Source: Psococerastis gibbosa (Eukaryota; Arthropoda; Insecta; Psocodea; Psocidae). Taken from it: a stretch of 64,000 bases of DNA. The notes beneath the pieces were generated by a model that saw only the letters and a program-made list of their open reading frames with translations, searched no databases and had not been told where the DNA came from. Every line of letters starts with the position of its first letter. Position 1 is the first letter of the stretch. The position numbers were made by a program, and so were the translations under genes. Where the stretch lies: contig OZ020488.1 of NCBI GenBank assembly GCA_963971405.1, forward strand, positions 124,001-188,000. The letters are read 5' to 3'. This document shows, one piece after another, positions 54,905 through 64,000 of the stretch.

Positions 54905-55060
54905 TTATGGCATAGTGGTAGCTTGTTCGTACTTGTGCGAGTCTCTACACATCATGCGATCGGTGACCTGTCGTAACTCAACACAGGTATTATCTACAGA
55001 GGCGACTGAAGAGGTTATTCGGATACATTCATTGAATTCTTTGTAAGCGAACAATCTTTA
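54905..55060 (+). repeat. SINE-like repeat with tRNA-like A box, best copy
   Basis: Head TGGCATAGTGGTAGCTTGTT contains a near-perfect pol III A box (TGGCATAGTGG). It continues GTGCGAGTCTCTACACATCA, TGCGATCGGTGACCTGTCGT and GGCGACTGAAGAGGTTATTC. The B box is weak or lost. Five copies occur in the window. Confidence 0.7.
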
Positions 55061-55574
55061 TTAATAAAAAAAAGAAAAAAAAGCGGTTGTATGTCCATAC
55101 TATGTGGAATGTGACTCTTACAAACGCGATATCTCAGAAATGCACCTTCAGAAGAAATAAAAATTGACACCTTTTTTGGTTGAGAATTTTAAGATCTACA
55201 ACTTTAGTACAAGTTTTTGATAACACTTACCGTTTTCGAGAAGAACTAAAAGGAAAACTGAAATTGTTACCTTTGACCCCGAACAACTTTTTTTAGCACA
55301 CATGGGATCGATGGGGACTTTTGACATTTTTATTTATAATGGTAAACCCAAGGTCTGTTCCAAAAATTGACCCTGACGGAATTTTTGTTATTTGAAATGT
55401 CCAAATTGACTGGGCTGGTTTTTTATAACTTTAAGTAGGTAATGACTATGCGAATTCAGCTACATCCTATGCTCAGGCATTTGGTATCAGTCTAGTTAAG
55501 CTACCATGTTGGGTGAAAATGCATTTTAAGTGGAAGGCAAACGGTCCATGTGCAAGATAATTTATTAAGCAAGG

Positions 55575-55729
55575 ATTGAAATTAGAGGAAAAATAAAAAC
55601 TGGACTTGGCGGGATTCGAACCCACGTTCTACGCCTAACCACCTAAGACGACGCCCCGGTTAGGCGTAGATCGTGGGTTCGAATCCCGCCAAGTCCAGAT
55701 TTTATTTATCCTCTAATTTCAGTTATAAC
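55575..55729. repeat. ~70-bp-arm hairpin with tRNA-like T arms
   Basis: CTGGACTTGGCGGGATTCGA..ACCCACG.TCTACGCCTAACC is followed after ~17 bp by its inverted copy GGTTAGGCGTAGATCGTGGG..TTCGAATCCCGCCAAGTCCAG. Pairing continues outward through TGAAATTAGAGGA. GTGGGTTCGAATCCC reads as a tRNA T arm. Related half-sites cap the 35,390-36,225 element. Confidence 0.8.
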
Positions 55730-55999
55730 GTGGAGGTTGCCTCTTCAACCAAAAGTTAATTTAAAAGTCAGTGTTATATACTCCATATAATACTGCAATA
55801 ATGTGTAAGCAAGGGTTGTTCTATATACATGCCTCTGACATGTTCCTTCCATAAAATTTGTCACGAGCAATAAGTGTCATACCTACCAATGCAAACATTC
55901 AATATATAAAATGTAAGTAAATAAATAGACCTCGGCGACCTTTAATTCTTTCCGAAATGGGCTTCTCTTAAGCTAAATAAACGATACATAATCAATTCA

Positions 56000-56140
56000 A
56001 TGGCATATAGTGGTAGCTTGTTCGTACTTGTCTCTACACATGATGCAATCGGTGACCAGTTGTAACTCGACACAGCTATTACCTACAGAGGCGACTGAAG
56101 AGGTTATTCGGATTGAATTGTTTGTGTGCGGATTTTTTTT
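56000..56140 (+). repeat. SINE-like repeat with tRNA-like A box, second right-end copy
   Basis: GGCATATAGTGGTAGCTTGT.., GTCTCTACACATGATGCAAT and GGCGACTGAAGAGGTTATTC match the 54,905 copy ~1.1 kb away, same orientation. Confidence 0.65.
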
Positions 56141-56289
56141 AAAGTTATTTTATTAGGGGTAGCTTCACTAGACATTTACCCTTTAACCACAGTAATTGGA
56201 TGAGTGAGGGAAGCTAAGTAGGTAGCCTACCTAGCCCGCTAATCTCAGTTGCTCGCAATCTCATTGCAACTCGATCGTGACTCGGTTAG

Positions 56290-56490
56290 TCCGGCCCTCC
56301 CGAAGGGCGGATTTTAGGGGGGTCAGAGGGTCCGGACCCCCCCCACCAAAAAAAAATGAACTTACACTAGATAACAATGGGTTTACAGTGGGAATTAAAG
56401 ATAATAATGTTTTTTAATGTTACAATCCATTGAACCTGCCCGCTGACCCCCCCCCCCCCCTAAATTGTAGGCAAAATCCACCCTTGCCAC
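56290..56490. mobile_element. G-rich fold-back element, GGCGGATTTTAG type
   Basis: AAGGGCGGATTTTAGGGGGG..GGTCCGGACCCCCCCC on the left faces CCCCCCCCTAAATTGTAGGC..AAAATCCACCCTTG on the right. Short inverted ends and internal G/C runs match the structural type of 47,111 and 24,257 but not their sequence. Confidence 0.65.
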
Positions 56491-56514
56491 CCTTGGACCT
56501 TAATATTTAATAAA

Positions 56515-56708
56515 TAATGACGTCTTGTTCCAGTACGGTACTAAGCCAACCCAGTGGAGTTAGGGCTCTACACTCAACTAGGAAAGCCCGGGACCGCCTG
56601 CTTTACATGCTCTCCGAAGGATGGCCAGAAAATGCAGCATGTGTTGGACTCGAACCAACAACCTTACGGGTGAAACGTAGAGCCCGTATCACTACGTATC
56701 ATGTCCTG
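56515..56708 (-). repeat. tRNA-derived SINE, copy 4
   Basis: Minus-strand head GTCAGGACATGATACGTAGT.., then GGTTGTTGGTTCGAGTCCAA and the CGGTCCCGGGCTTTCCTAGT body, ending GGTTGGCTTAGTACCG. Confidence 0.82.
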
Positions 56709-56731
56709 ACTAATATTTGAGTCATACTGTC

Positions 56732-56903
56732 AAGGCCGTGCCCAGGTTTTGATTTCCGGGGGGGGGGGGTCTAATGTTTTTTACCGTAATTTATTAATGA
56801 ATTAATGGATAAATTATTCTAACCATACAGGTTAATACACAAAAATTTATTTCGAGGGGGGGGGGGGTCTGGACCCCACGGACTACCCCCCTGGGCACGG
56901 CCA
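56732..56903. mobile_element. G-rich hAT-like MITE, GGCCGTGCCCAGG ends
   Basis: CAAGGCCGTGCCCAGG and CCTGGGCACGGCCAAG are the inverted ends; outside them are CATACTGT and CATATGGT, an imperfect 8-bp duplication. G runs lie at both sides of an AT-rich middle. Confidence 0.78.
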
Positions 56904-57845
56904 AGCATATGGTTATAGGAAAAAACAAAATAAAAATAGTATACGTACGGTAAGTGCTTGCTTAGTAGAGTAAGAGTAACTTTCTCGAACATCAAGGCTT
57001 GACTACGAGAGTAAGTTAATTAGAAAACGTTAGCATATTAATTAAGACTTAGCATATATTTTAAATAAAGTTATATGAACTATTGAATGATGCCGTATTG
57101 TGTTTGTTTTCAAGTTCTCCAAGGATCGAGCATAGACATCTACAATTGTCTTTTCTTGATTTAATATTTTGTTGCCAGTTTTTTGCCCTCTTTAAGAAGT
57201 AGCTTTTTTAAAAATTTATACACCAATATAGTTAGTATAACTTTATTTTACGGGTGACTTTTTATAATGGCCCAACTACTTGAATTGTAAATCGATGAAT
57301 CGATGGTCAGAAAAAATCGATAGAAACTTACCCCTGAGACCACCTAAGTTCATTGCCCTTCCACGGCTGGTTGAGGCAGTACAGTGTGCGTTCGCATTCT
57401 TATTACTTACTTCGCAGTGTGTCTTCAAGCTTCGTTTGTGCTTTTGAGGAAGTAAGTGAATATTCTATGCCTTTATTTGTAGCTAGTATTACTTACTGCA
57501 TAATTTACGGTAGACTTTATATAATGGCCCACCTGTTGCGCCCCATTTGTTGAGGCTGGTATTAGGCTTCTTAGTCGAATATTTATATTGTATATGTAAC
57601 TAAGCCTAAGTAAAAAAATAATAATTAAGATTAAATTAAATTTAAATTAAATAGAATAATCAGGCTGGCCAGATTTTCAAAACCAAAAAAACGTATATAG
57701 GCTATACATCCATACGGTACGTAAGAGCCATGCGAGGGGGAGGGGGGAAGGTGGTTGTCACACTCTCTTCTTTAAATCACAGATTGATGTGATGGAGTAT
57801 AGTAGGCCTATTTATTCACTAAAAATCGTAGGATATCACGATTAT
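56904..57845. other. Intergenic, no gene seen
   Basis: AT-rich; a 66-codon frame at 57,353-57,553 has no recognised domain. Confidence 0.4.
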
Positions 57846-58698
57846 AACTTTCCAATTTATACGTAGTATAAGGAAATAAGCTTTGTGATTGTCAAAATTT
57901 TCAGTTCCGAGATTTCAACGGATTTACGCGTTTTGAGGTCCCAGGAACCCAAAAAAGTGGTTTTTACGAAATGTCTGTCTGTCGCTCTGTCTGTCTGTTC
58001 GTCAATTTCCGGGCAAACTACTCGGTGGATTTGTATGCAATTTGGCGTGTTGGTTCACAAAAATTATGCCTCGAGACAATTTTTTTTTTTAATTTTGGGT
58101 TTACTCGGTTTGGGGGAGTTTATTATCAAAAAACTAAAAAAAACGTCGAAAAAAATTATTTCTCAAAAACGGCTCCAACGATTTCTTTTAAATTCACATA
58201 TACTGTAGTCTTTATTAATGTTGACAAAATGCGGGGGGTCGCTTGCCCCTTGATAGTTTGCTTTTGGGGGTAAAAAAAAATAAAAATAACTAAATTTTAA
58301 TGAAAAATGACTATTAAAACAATTTTTCTGCGAAACCTTTCTGTCGATGATTTGATGATTTCTGTCTTCAAGCATATGTTTTAGGTGGTAAATTGAGTAA
58401 CGAAACCGAACAGGTTGCTTTCCCAAAAAACTATTTGGCTTTGTGCAAAAAATTATTGAAAATTCACGCTCAAATGAATTGCGTGCCCTGCCATTATTAC
58501 TGTATGGTAATGTGTTTGTCTGACCTATCTAGAATTTATCTCACCTCCAGTGACGTCAGGTGAACAACCCCCCCGCCCCCACAAAAAATCCAAAATTTAA
58601 CCATAGGAAATTTATTTACCATGAAATTAATCATTTCCTCTACCTAATAATTGATAAATTGCAAAGCATGTTCGAGTAAACTCGGACCAGTTCTTTTA
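57846..58698 (+). repeat. GCTTTCC-family repeat, copy C (most complete)
   Basis: Starts CTTTCCAATTTATACGTAGT, contains GTCTGTCTGTCGCTCTGTC.., TTTCCGGGCAAACTACTCGG, AACGGCTCCAACGATTTCTT, CCAGTGACGTCAGGTG. It ends GATAAATTGCAAAGCATGTT, CGAGTAAACTCGGACCAGTT. At ~850 bp it sets the family length. Confidence 0.85.
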
Positions 58699-58830
58699 AT
58701 TGCGTTAACAAACGTTGAGCGAAGCAATAGCGACATGAATAACGAAACTAGTATTACATTCTACCTAGTGTACTTTTCTGCGATCCAAGTTACTTATTGT
58801 ATTAAGCTGAAGAATGCACTTCCTCTAGCA

Positions 58831-59141
58831 CAGGGGTTCCCAAACTTTTTGTCCGTGGACCACTGCCCACCGACCGCCATATAGCGGCGACAGGAAAATT
58901 GTCAAATTCTAGGATGATTTGTGCCTACAATTAGGCCTACATGCTTATATTTGATTAAATGTTTAGGACCTGTATCGGTTGGATTTTATAATTCAGTACC
59001 AAGACTTACTGTAAGTTAAGTTAAGTAAAGTTACTTCAAATTTCCAATAACTCAGCTGTTTTATTTTCTTATTTCATACTTTGGTCCGTGGTCCGTGGAC
59101 CACCTGATGTATGCCTGTGGACCACACTTTGGGAACCACTG
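58831..59141. mobile_element. hAT-type MITE, second copy
   Basis: CAGGGGTTCCCAAACTTTTT and CTTTGGGAACCACTG are the inverted ends; TCTAGCA flanks both sides (58,824-58,830; 59,145-59,151). The interior shares GGTTGGATTTTATA.TTCAGT and CAATAACTCAGCTGTTTTAT with 4,509-4,844. Confidence 0.85.
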
Positions 59142-59316
59142 CAGTCTAGCATGCTAGCAAAATTCTGTAAAAGAGTAGGATCTGATTTAATAATATATTC
59201 TCATCAAGAGCGCAAAAAGAAAATGTATGTCGAATTGGGAACACAAAAGTAGTATAAATACTCTTGAGAAAAGTATATCTGGCCACCCTGCAATAATATA
59301 AGACGAAACACTTACC

Positions 59317-59951
59317 AAAGAACCGGTCCGAGTTTACTCGAACATGCTTTCCAATTTATCAAAATTAGTAGATAGAGAAAATGAGTAATTTCATGGTAAA
59401 TAATTTTCCTATGGTTAAATTTCCGATATCTCGGGGGGGGGGGGGGTGTCCACCTGACGTCACTCGTCATTGGTGGTTTTTGAGTCATTTTTCATTAAAA
59501 TTTAGTCATTTTTATTTTTTTACCCCCAGAAGCAAACTTTCAAGGGGCAAGCGACTCCCCGTATTTTATCAACATTAACAACATTTACAATATATGTGAA
59601 TTTAAAAGAAATCGTTGGAGCCGTTTTTGGGAAATAATTTCTTTAGACGTTTTTTGAAGTTTTTTGAAAATAGAAACCCCCCCAATTGAGTTAGCCCCAA
59701 ATAAAAAAAATGGTCCCGAGGTATGACTTTTGTAAAACTATATGCCGAATTTCATCAAAATCGACCGAGTAGTTTGCCCGGAAATCGACGAAAAGACAGA
59801 CAGGCAGACAGACAGACAGACATTTCGTAAAAACCACTTTTTTGGGTTCCTGGGACCTTAAAACGTGTAAATCCTTTGATATGTCGGAATCGAAAATTTC
59901 GACCGTCACAAAGCTTTCCTTATAGCCTACTACGTATAAATTGGAAAGCAA
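59317..59951 (-). repeat. GCTTTCC-family repeat, copy D (inverted, internally deleted)
   Basis: Reverse-orientation copy: begins AACCGGTCCGAGTTTACTCG and AACATGCTTTCCAATTTATC, ends ACTACGTATAAATTGGAAAG. A block between the CCACCTGACGTCACTCGTCA phrase and the GTGGTTTTTGAGTCATTTTT phrase is missing. Confidence 0.85.
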
Positions 59952-60218
59952 TAATCAATGCACCGGGACACGCAGATAAATAGAATTACTTATTAAAAAT
60001 ATTATAAACACTACATATACATTACTACTTCTCTATCTGGATCAGTTGATAATCTTGTACGGTTCTCGATCTGCCTCTGGCCCTATATTCCGAACCAACT
60101 CCTGTTTAATAGACACCTCGGTTGCCTCTATCTATAGGCTGTCTGACGTCGGGCCAGACGGTTGCATGCCCATTCTAAGAAAAGCCCAGTGTCGCTTATG
60201 CAGCACTGAGCTGGCCAA

Positions 60219-60772
60219 ATGTCTGTCACTTTGTCTGTCTGTGCGTCGATTTCCGGGCAAACTACTCGGTCGATTTTGATGAAATTCGGCATGTAGGTTC
60301 ACAAAAATCATACCTCGGGATCATTTTTTTATTTGGGGCTAACTCAATTTGGGGGGGTTTCATTATCAAAAAACTCCAAAAAAACGTCTAAAAAAATTAT
60401 TTCCCAAAAACGGCTCCAACTATTTCTTTTAAATTCACATACATTTTAGTTGTTATTAATGTTGATAAAATGCGGGGGGTCGCTTGCCCCTTGATAGTTT
60501 GCTTCTGGGTGTAAAAAAAATAAAAATAACTAAATTTTAATAAAAAATGACGAAAAAATAATTTTTCTGCGAAACCTTTCCATCGATGATTTCTAACTTC
60601 AGACATGATTTAGGTGTTAAATTGAGTAACGAAATCGGACAGGTTGCTTTCCCAGAAAAGTATTTGGTTTTGTACAAAAAAATGTTTTTATGAAAAAATG
60701 ATAGAAAATTCACGCTCAAACGGATTGCGTGCCCTGCCAGTATTGCTGTGTGTTAATGTGTTGGTCTGACCT
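60219..60772 (+). repeat. GCTTTCC-family repeat, copy E (both ends missing)
   Basis: Runs from a GTCTGTCTGTGCGTCGATTT phrase to GTGTTGGTCTGACCT. It lies directly against the palindromic element that follows. Confidence 0.8.
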
Positions 60773-61174
60773 AAACTTTAATTAATTATAGGTAGTTTTA
60801 CTTTTGTTATAGTATATAAGCTAAATTTTATATATGTTACTTGGGGACCAATGAAGAAATGTTAACTCAGTAGCCGGACAGTTTAAATGGTTTTTACATC
60901 TTGCTGGACACATTGATAGATAGTTATAAGTGCGAGCGCAATCGAATAATACAACCGCCCTCTCATATCACTCGCACCCGCTTCATTGTATTGCTACCTC
61001 GCGTTCGCACTTAAAGCGAGCTTTCAATGTGTCAAGTAAGATGTAAAAACCATTTAAACTGTGCGGCTGTTGAGTTAACATTTCTTAATAGCCCTTAGGC
61101 CCCCAAGTAACATATATCAAATTTTGCTTTCTTACTTTAACAAAAGTATATATACCTATAATTAATTTAAGTTT
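60773..61174. mobile_element. 400-bp palindromic MITE
   Basis: AAACTTTAATTAATTATAGG..GTTACTTGGGGACC..AGTTTAAATGGTTTTTACAT is matched in reverse by ATGTAAAAACCATTTAAACT..CCCCAAGTAACATATATC..CCTATAATTAATTTAAGTTT. Arms are ~165 bp; the centre (~60,940-61,015) is GC-richer and only partly paired. Confidence 0.85.
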
Positions 61175-61790
61175 AGTAGCGAGTGTCTGGAAGGGAGTAG
61201 CAACTGTCATAAGTATTTGACAATTGATGACGAGATTTCCAAAGTTATCCCTAAGAAAATATAAAAAAAATTGAGCTTTAAATTTTAACAAAGTTTAGAT
61301 ACTATTTTTTTTACACCTTTAATACCCGTTACCTGCCCAAGTAACCACAACCCAAACTTTAAAGTCCCTGGTCATTCTTACATCTATGTCAAGCACAGAA
61401 AAACTTTGGGCTTTTATAAAATAACGAACGTCTGGCCCTCGTGGGCACTTAGTCTATAACTATAGGTTGAATAGTTTGATCATAGGTTAGGATTTTTTTT
61501 AAACAACTTTATATGGACCCAGGCCTACTTATAGTGGCCCATAGGCCATAGGTCCCTGGATTTCGGACATGATTTGTATTGTTTCTGTAAGAATTTTTGG
61601 CCATTGGCAAACTGCTATACGTTCTCGATTTCAAACTACACCGTCTATAAGCGATAATGGGCAAGCTGAGACAAGCTCACCATTAACGCAATGAAGCAGG
61701 CGAAGGCATGACTTAACCATGTACAGATACGAGTCGAATAGTTTGATCAGTCTGTTTAATCAGTAATCAGCGTTGGCAGGGATAGGGTTT
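61175..61790. other. Intergenic, no gene seen
   Basis: No coding signal; repeated phrases GGCCCATAGGCCATAGG near 61,545. Confidence 0.4.
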
Positions 61791-61791
61791 A

Positions 61792-61972
61792 AGTGCGTGT
61801 CGAGTCCTCGTGTGACTACTATGATCCCCAAGTGTTTCGGAATCCACTATTATCAGGAGGTCCACCCTGTCACTCAACTCCCCTTCTCCCCTTACGCGGT
61901 GCCTCAAGTTAATAAACAGAGTCACTCCCCCGCCAGGCTGACAGCGTTGCTGAAAGAAGGCAAATCGCGTTG
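61792..61972. repeat. ~235-bp interspersed repeat, copy 3 (shortened)
   Basis: GTGCGTGTCGAGTCCTCGTG.., GGTCCACCCTGTCACTCAAC and CGCCAGGCTGACAGCGTTGC match the copies at 17.5 and 27.2 kb, with several small deletions. Confidence 0.7.
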
Positions 61973-62143
61973 AAGACACAGCACATAATGTGCACACAAA
62001 TAAACACAAGAACACCTATATTTTAATACCTAATTCTTACATATTACAAATTGTACAATGCATGGTAAATTGAGAGAAATTATTGTGTAAATTTGTTATG
62101 AGGAGGGAGGTCTTAACTATTAAATTTGAAATGTGAATATATA

Positions 62144-63450
62144 CCTAGTCCTGCCATAAGTTCTGTCCCTAAAGTTATGACATGGTGCAAGGAATCAAAA
62201 AGTTTAATATGCTTCGATTATTTTTTTATATATTTAATTATTCATATTTAAGTAATAAAACATACTAAATTTCAAAATGTCCACCATCATTTTGAACACT
62301 AGCCTGAAGACGTTGTGGCCACACATCTATTGCGGCACGGACGGTTTCCAGAGTTAAATCTTGGGCTGCTGTGATGAGGGAATGCTTCAGCTATCCAAAT
62401 TTGGGTGACGCTTTGAGCAGGCCTTGGCCTCCAAAACTGACCACAATGAATGGTCCAGGGGGTTCAAGTCTGGACTACCAGAGGGCCAGTCTGCTGTAGC
62501 AATAAATCCGGGATTTTGGTCCTGAGCCACTCCTGAGTGGTTTTGGCTTTGTGGGCAGGCGCTGAATCTTGCTGGAAGCACCAATCGTGCCCGTTGAACA
62601 AAGTGGTATTGAGGGGCTTCATTACTCCTTCCAAAACGTTATTCTGGTACACTTTAGCTCCAGTTTTTACGCCTTTTTCGCAAAATGCTAGGTTGTCACC
62701 CCCTGGTACGACACCCCCCAACACACCATCACTGAAGACGGGTGATAACCTCGTTGCACGCTGGAAACAACTTCCCTGGCTTCCCGAGATGAATGAGCAT
62801 AAACCTTGTCATTTTGGCGGTTGTAAACCTCTTCTATCACAAAAAATTTTTCGTCGTTGAAAAGGATCCACTCATGACCTTGAGCTGCGTGCCACGTAAG
62901 TAACGCCTGCGCTCTGGTCCTCCTGATAGCTCGTAGTGCTCGAGTGAGCAGGTGTCATGTGGATCTCCGATAGGCCTTCATCTGTAGATCGTCCCAGACA
63001 AGTCATGACATCGACCTCTTGGACATGTCGAGTTCCTTGGCTTTCTGCTTTCGGAGTGGATTTCTCCGAATTCGCTCCCTCACCACTTTAACTGCTTTAG
63101 CAGTCCTCACAGTCCTCGGACGCCCAGATCGCGGCCAGTCTTCAAAACTAGAAGTCTCGTTGTAACGATTAATTGCACGGTACACAATTTTTCTTAGTTA
63201 TTTTTAAAGGCTTCAAAGTTTTAAAAATGTCATTAGGAGGCATACCATACTTGTGGAGGCATATCACGGTAATACGGTTTTCATCAGTACTTCATTCCAT
63301 CTCAACAGGGCGAAGTTTTAACCGCAACTGGTGTTATTCCACTAGCAGAAAGAACAATGTAAACAATGCCAGGGTTGACAACCATCAACCCTTGAGATAA
63401 AGTCAGCGTGGCCAAAATGCCGCAGGGACAGAACTTATGGCAGGACTAGG
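62144..63450 (-). mobile_element. mariner element (DD37D), degenerate
   Basis: The inverted ends CCTAGTCCTGCCATAAGTTC..TGTCCCT (62,144-62,170) and AGGGACAGAACTTATGGCAG..GACTAGG (to 63,450) match perfectly over ~27 bp, with TA on each side (62,142-62,143; 63,451-63,452). The 1,307-bp length is standard for mariner. The transposase is on the minus strand. Confidence 0.93.
62387..63330 (-). pseudogene. mariner DD37D transposase, frameshifted
   Basis: N-terminal helix-turn-helix pieces are GMPPNDIFKTLKPLKIT and, in the next frame, YRAINRYNETSSFEDWPRSG, then RPRTVRTAKAVKVVRERIRR. The centre is broken. The second catalytic Asp is in WCFQQDSAPAHKAKTTQEWL. A single-base deletion near 62,507 shifts the frame before FIATADWPSGSPDLNPLDHS, which holds the third Asp. 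With the frame followed across, 37 residues separate these two Asp, giving the DD37D (maT-type) spacing. Confidence 0.88.
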
Positions 63451-63721
63451 TATACAATAGAACGATTTGAGATACAGTACCACAAAACTGTCGTGCCCGG
63501 TGCCTTATACTACAGATAAAATAACACACACATAATAATTATGTAGGCTATATAAACTTTGAAGTGTCTTGGCTATCCATTGATGAGATTCGTCGTCGGC
63601 TCGTGTCGTTCCAACCCTTCAGAATAAATTTAGATTTCAACGCTGGTTAATAGGCTACAGACAACTGAAAATTATGTTTCAAACTAAATAGTTACCAAGG
63701 CGTGGTAAGTACAAGAAGGCA

Positions 63722-64000
63722 GAGGCGGACACAGCGACCGGCACTGAGGGTAATTGCCCCCCCCCCCCCCCCTTTGGCCAGCAGTTATATTCTTTGCCTC
63801 TAAAATCTAAGTGTTACTGCACTCGAAATGCGCAAAACCTCTCTATTTCAGCCCTATTTTTCAAAAAAATTCTCCCGGGTGAGACCCCCAAGCTCCCCTT
63901 GTACCCAATTATATTGATTCTTTGTAATATACAGTATAAGCCTTATTGCTATCAAAATGCGTAAAACCTCACCATTTCAGTCCTATTTTTTAAAAACTTT
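63722..64000. mobile_element. G-rich fold-back element, cut by window end
   Basis: AGGCGGACACAGCGACC followed by a poly-C run and units with TGCGCAAAACCTCTCTATTTCA / TGCGTAAAACCTCACCATTTCA, the reverse of the internal units of 22,642-22,918. The right end lies beyond the window. Confidence 0.65.

Noticed and set aside
55575-55729. Functional tRNA gene pair
   Set aside because: Each half has a T arm but no proper A box or anticodon arm; better explained as an inverted tRNA-derived repeat.
57971-58273. Open frame MSVCRSVCLFVNFRANYSVD as a gene
   Set aside because: It is the GTCTGTCTGTC block of the GCTTTCC repeat read as protein, and the frame is not kept in other copies.

Overview
This window is invertebrate nuclear DNA. 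It is AT-rich, intron-containing and dense with transposable elements. Two things point to an arthropod, possibly a crustacean: the only clearly recognisable host gene is an N-cadherin (CadN) with the arthropod layout (cadherin repeats, then EGF and laminin-G domains, one membrane segment and a classical-cadherin tail), and the repeats are jockey/I-like LINEs, Tc1/mariner elements and tRNA-derived SINEs. The species cannot be fixed from sequence alone.

Layout. Positions 1-5,800 hold a 64-bp tandem repeat, a LINE remnant, and copy 1 of a ~2.5-kb duplication (2,375-4,965) whose copy 2 lies at 11,872-14,757. A broken Tc1-like transposon fills 5,835-7,431. A fold-back element with ~490-bp arms and a partial DDE transposase lies at 15,452-17,166. 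Between 18.5 and 24.2 kb on the minus strand are a few exon-like open frames that I cannot name. A LINE with ORF1 and ORF2 fills 28.1-35.0 kb on the minus strand; its endonuclease/reverse-transcriptase part is open throughout, but ~1.5 kb of unrelated DNA splits off the RNase H part. The 3' half of the CadN-like gene runs on the minus strand from 53.8 to 37.5 kb. Its introns carry palindromic MITEs, RTE-like and CR1-like LINE pieces and G-rich fold-back elements. From 54 to 64 kb there are only repeats, ending with a decayed DD37D mariner (62,144-63,450).

The CadN exons join in phase with good splice sites, yet they carry two in-frame TGA codons, two single-base frameshifts, a lost EGF cysteine and a missing stretch of ectodomain. 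The copy looks like a decaying duplicate with introns retained, although assembly error is not excluded. The rest of the window is a nest of mobile elements. Several have visible target-site duplications, and one has an empty site in the window's own duplication.
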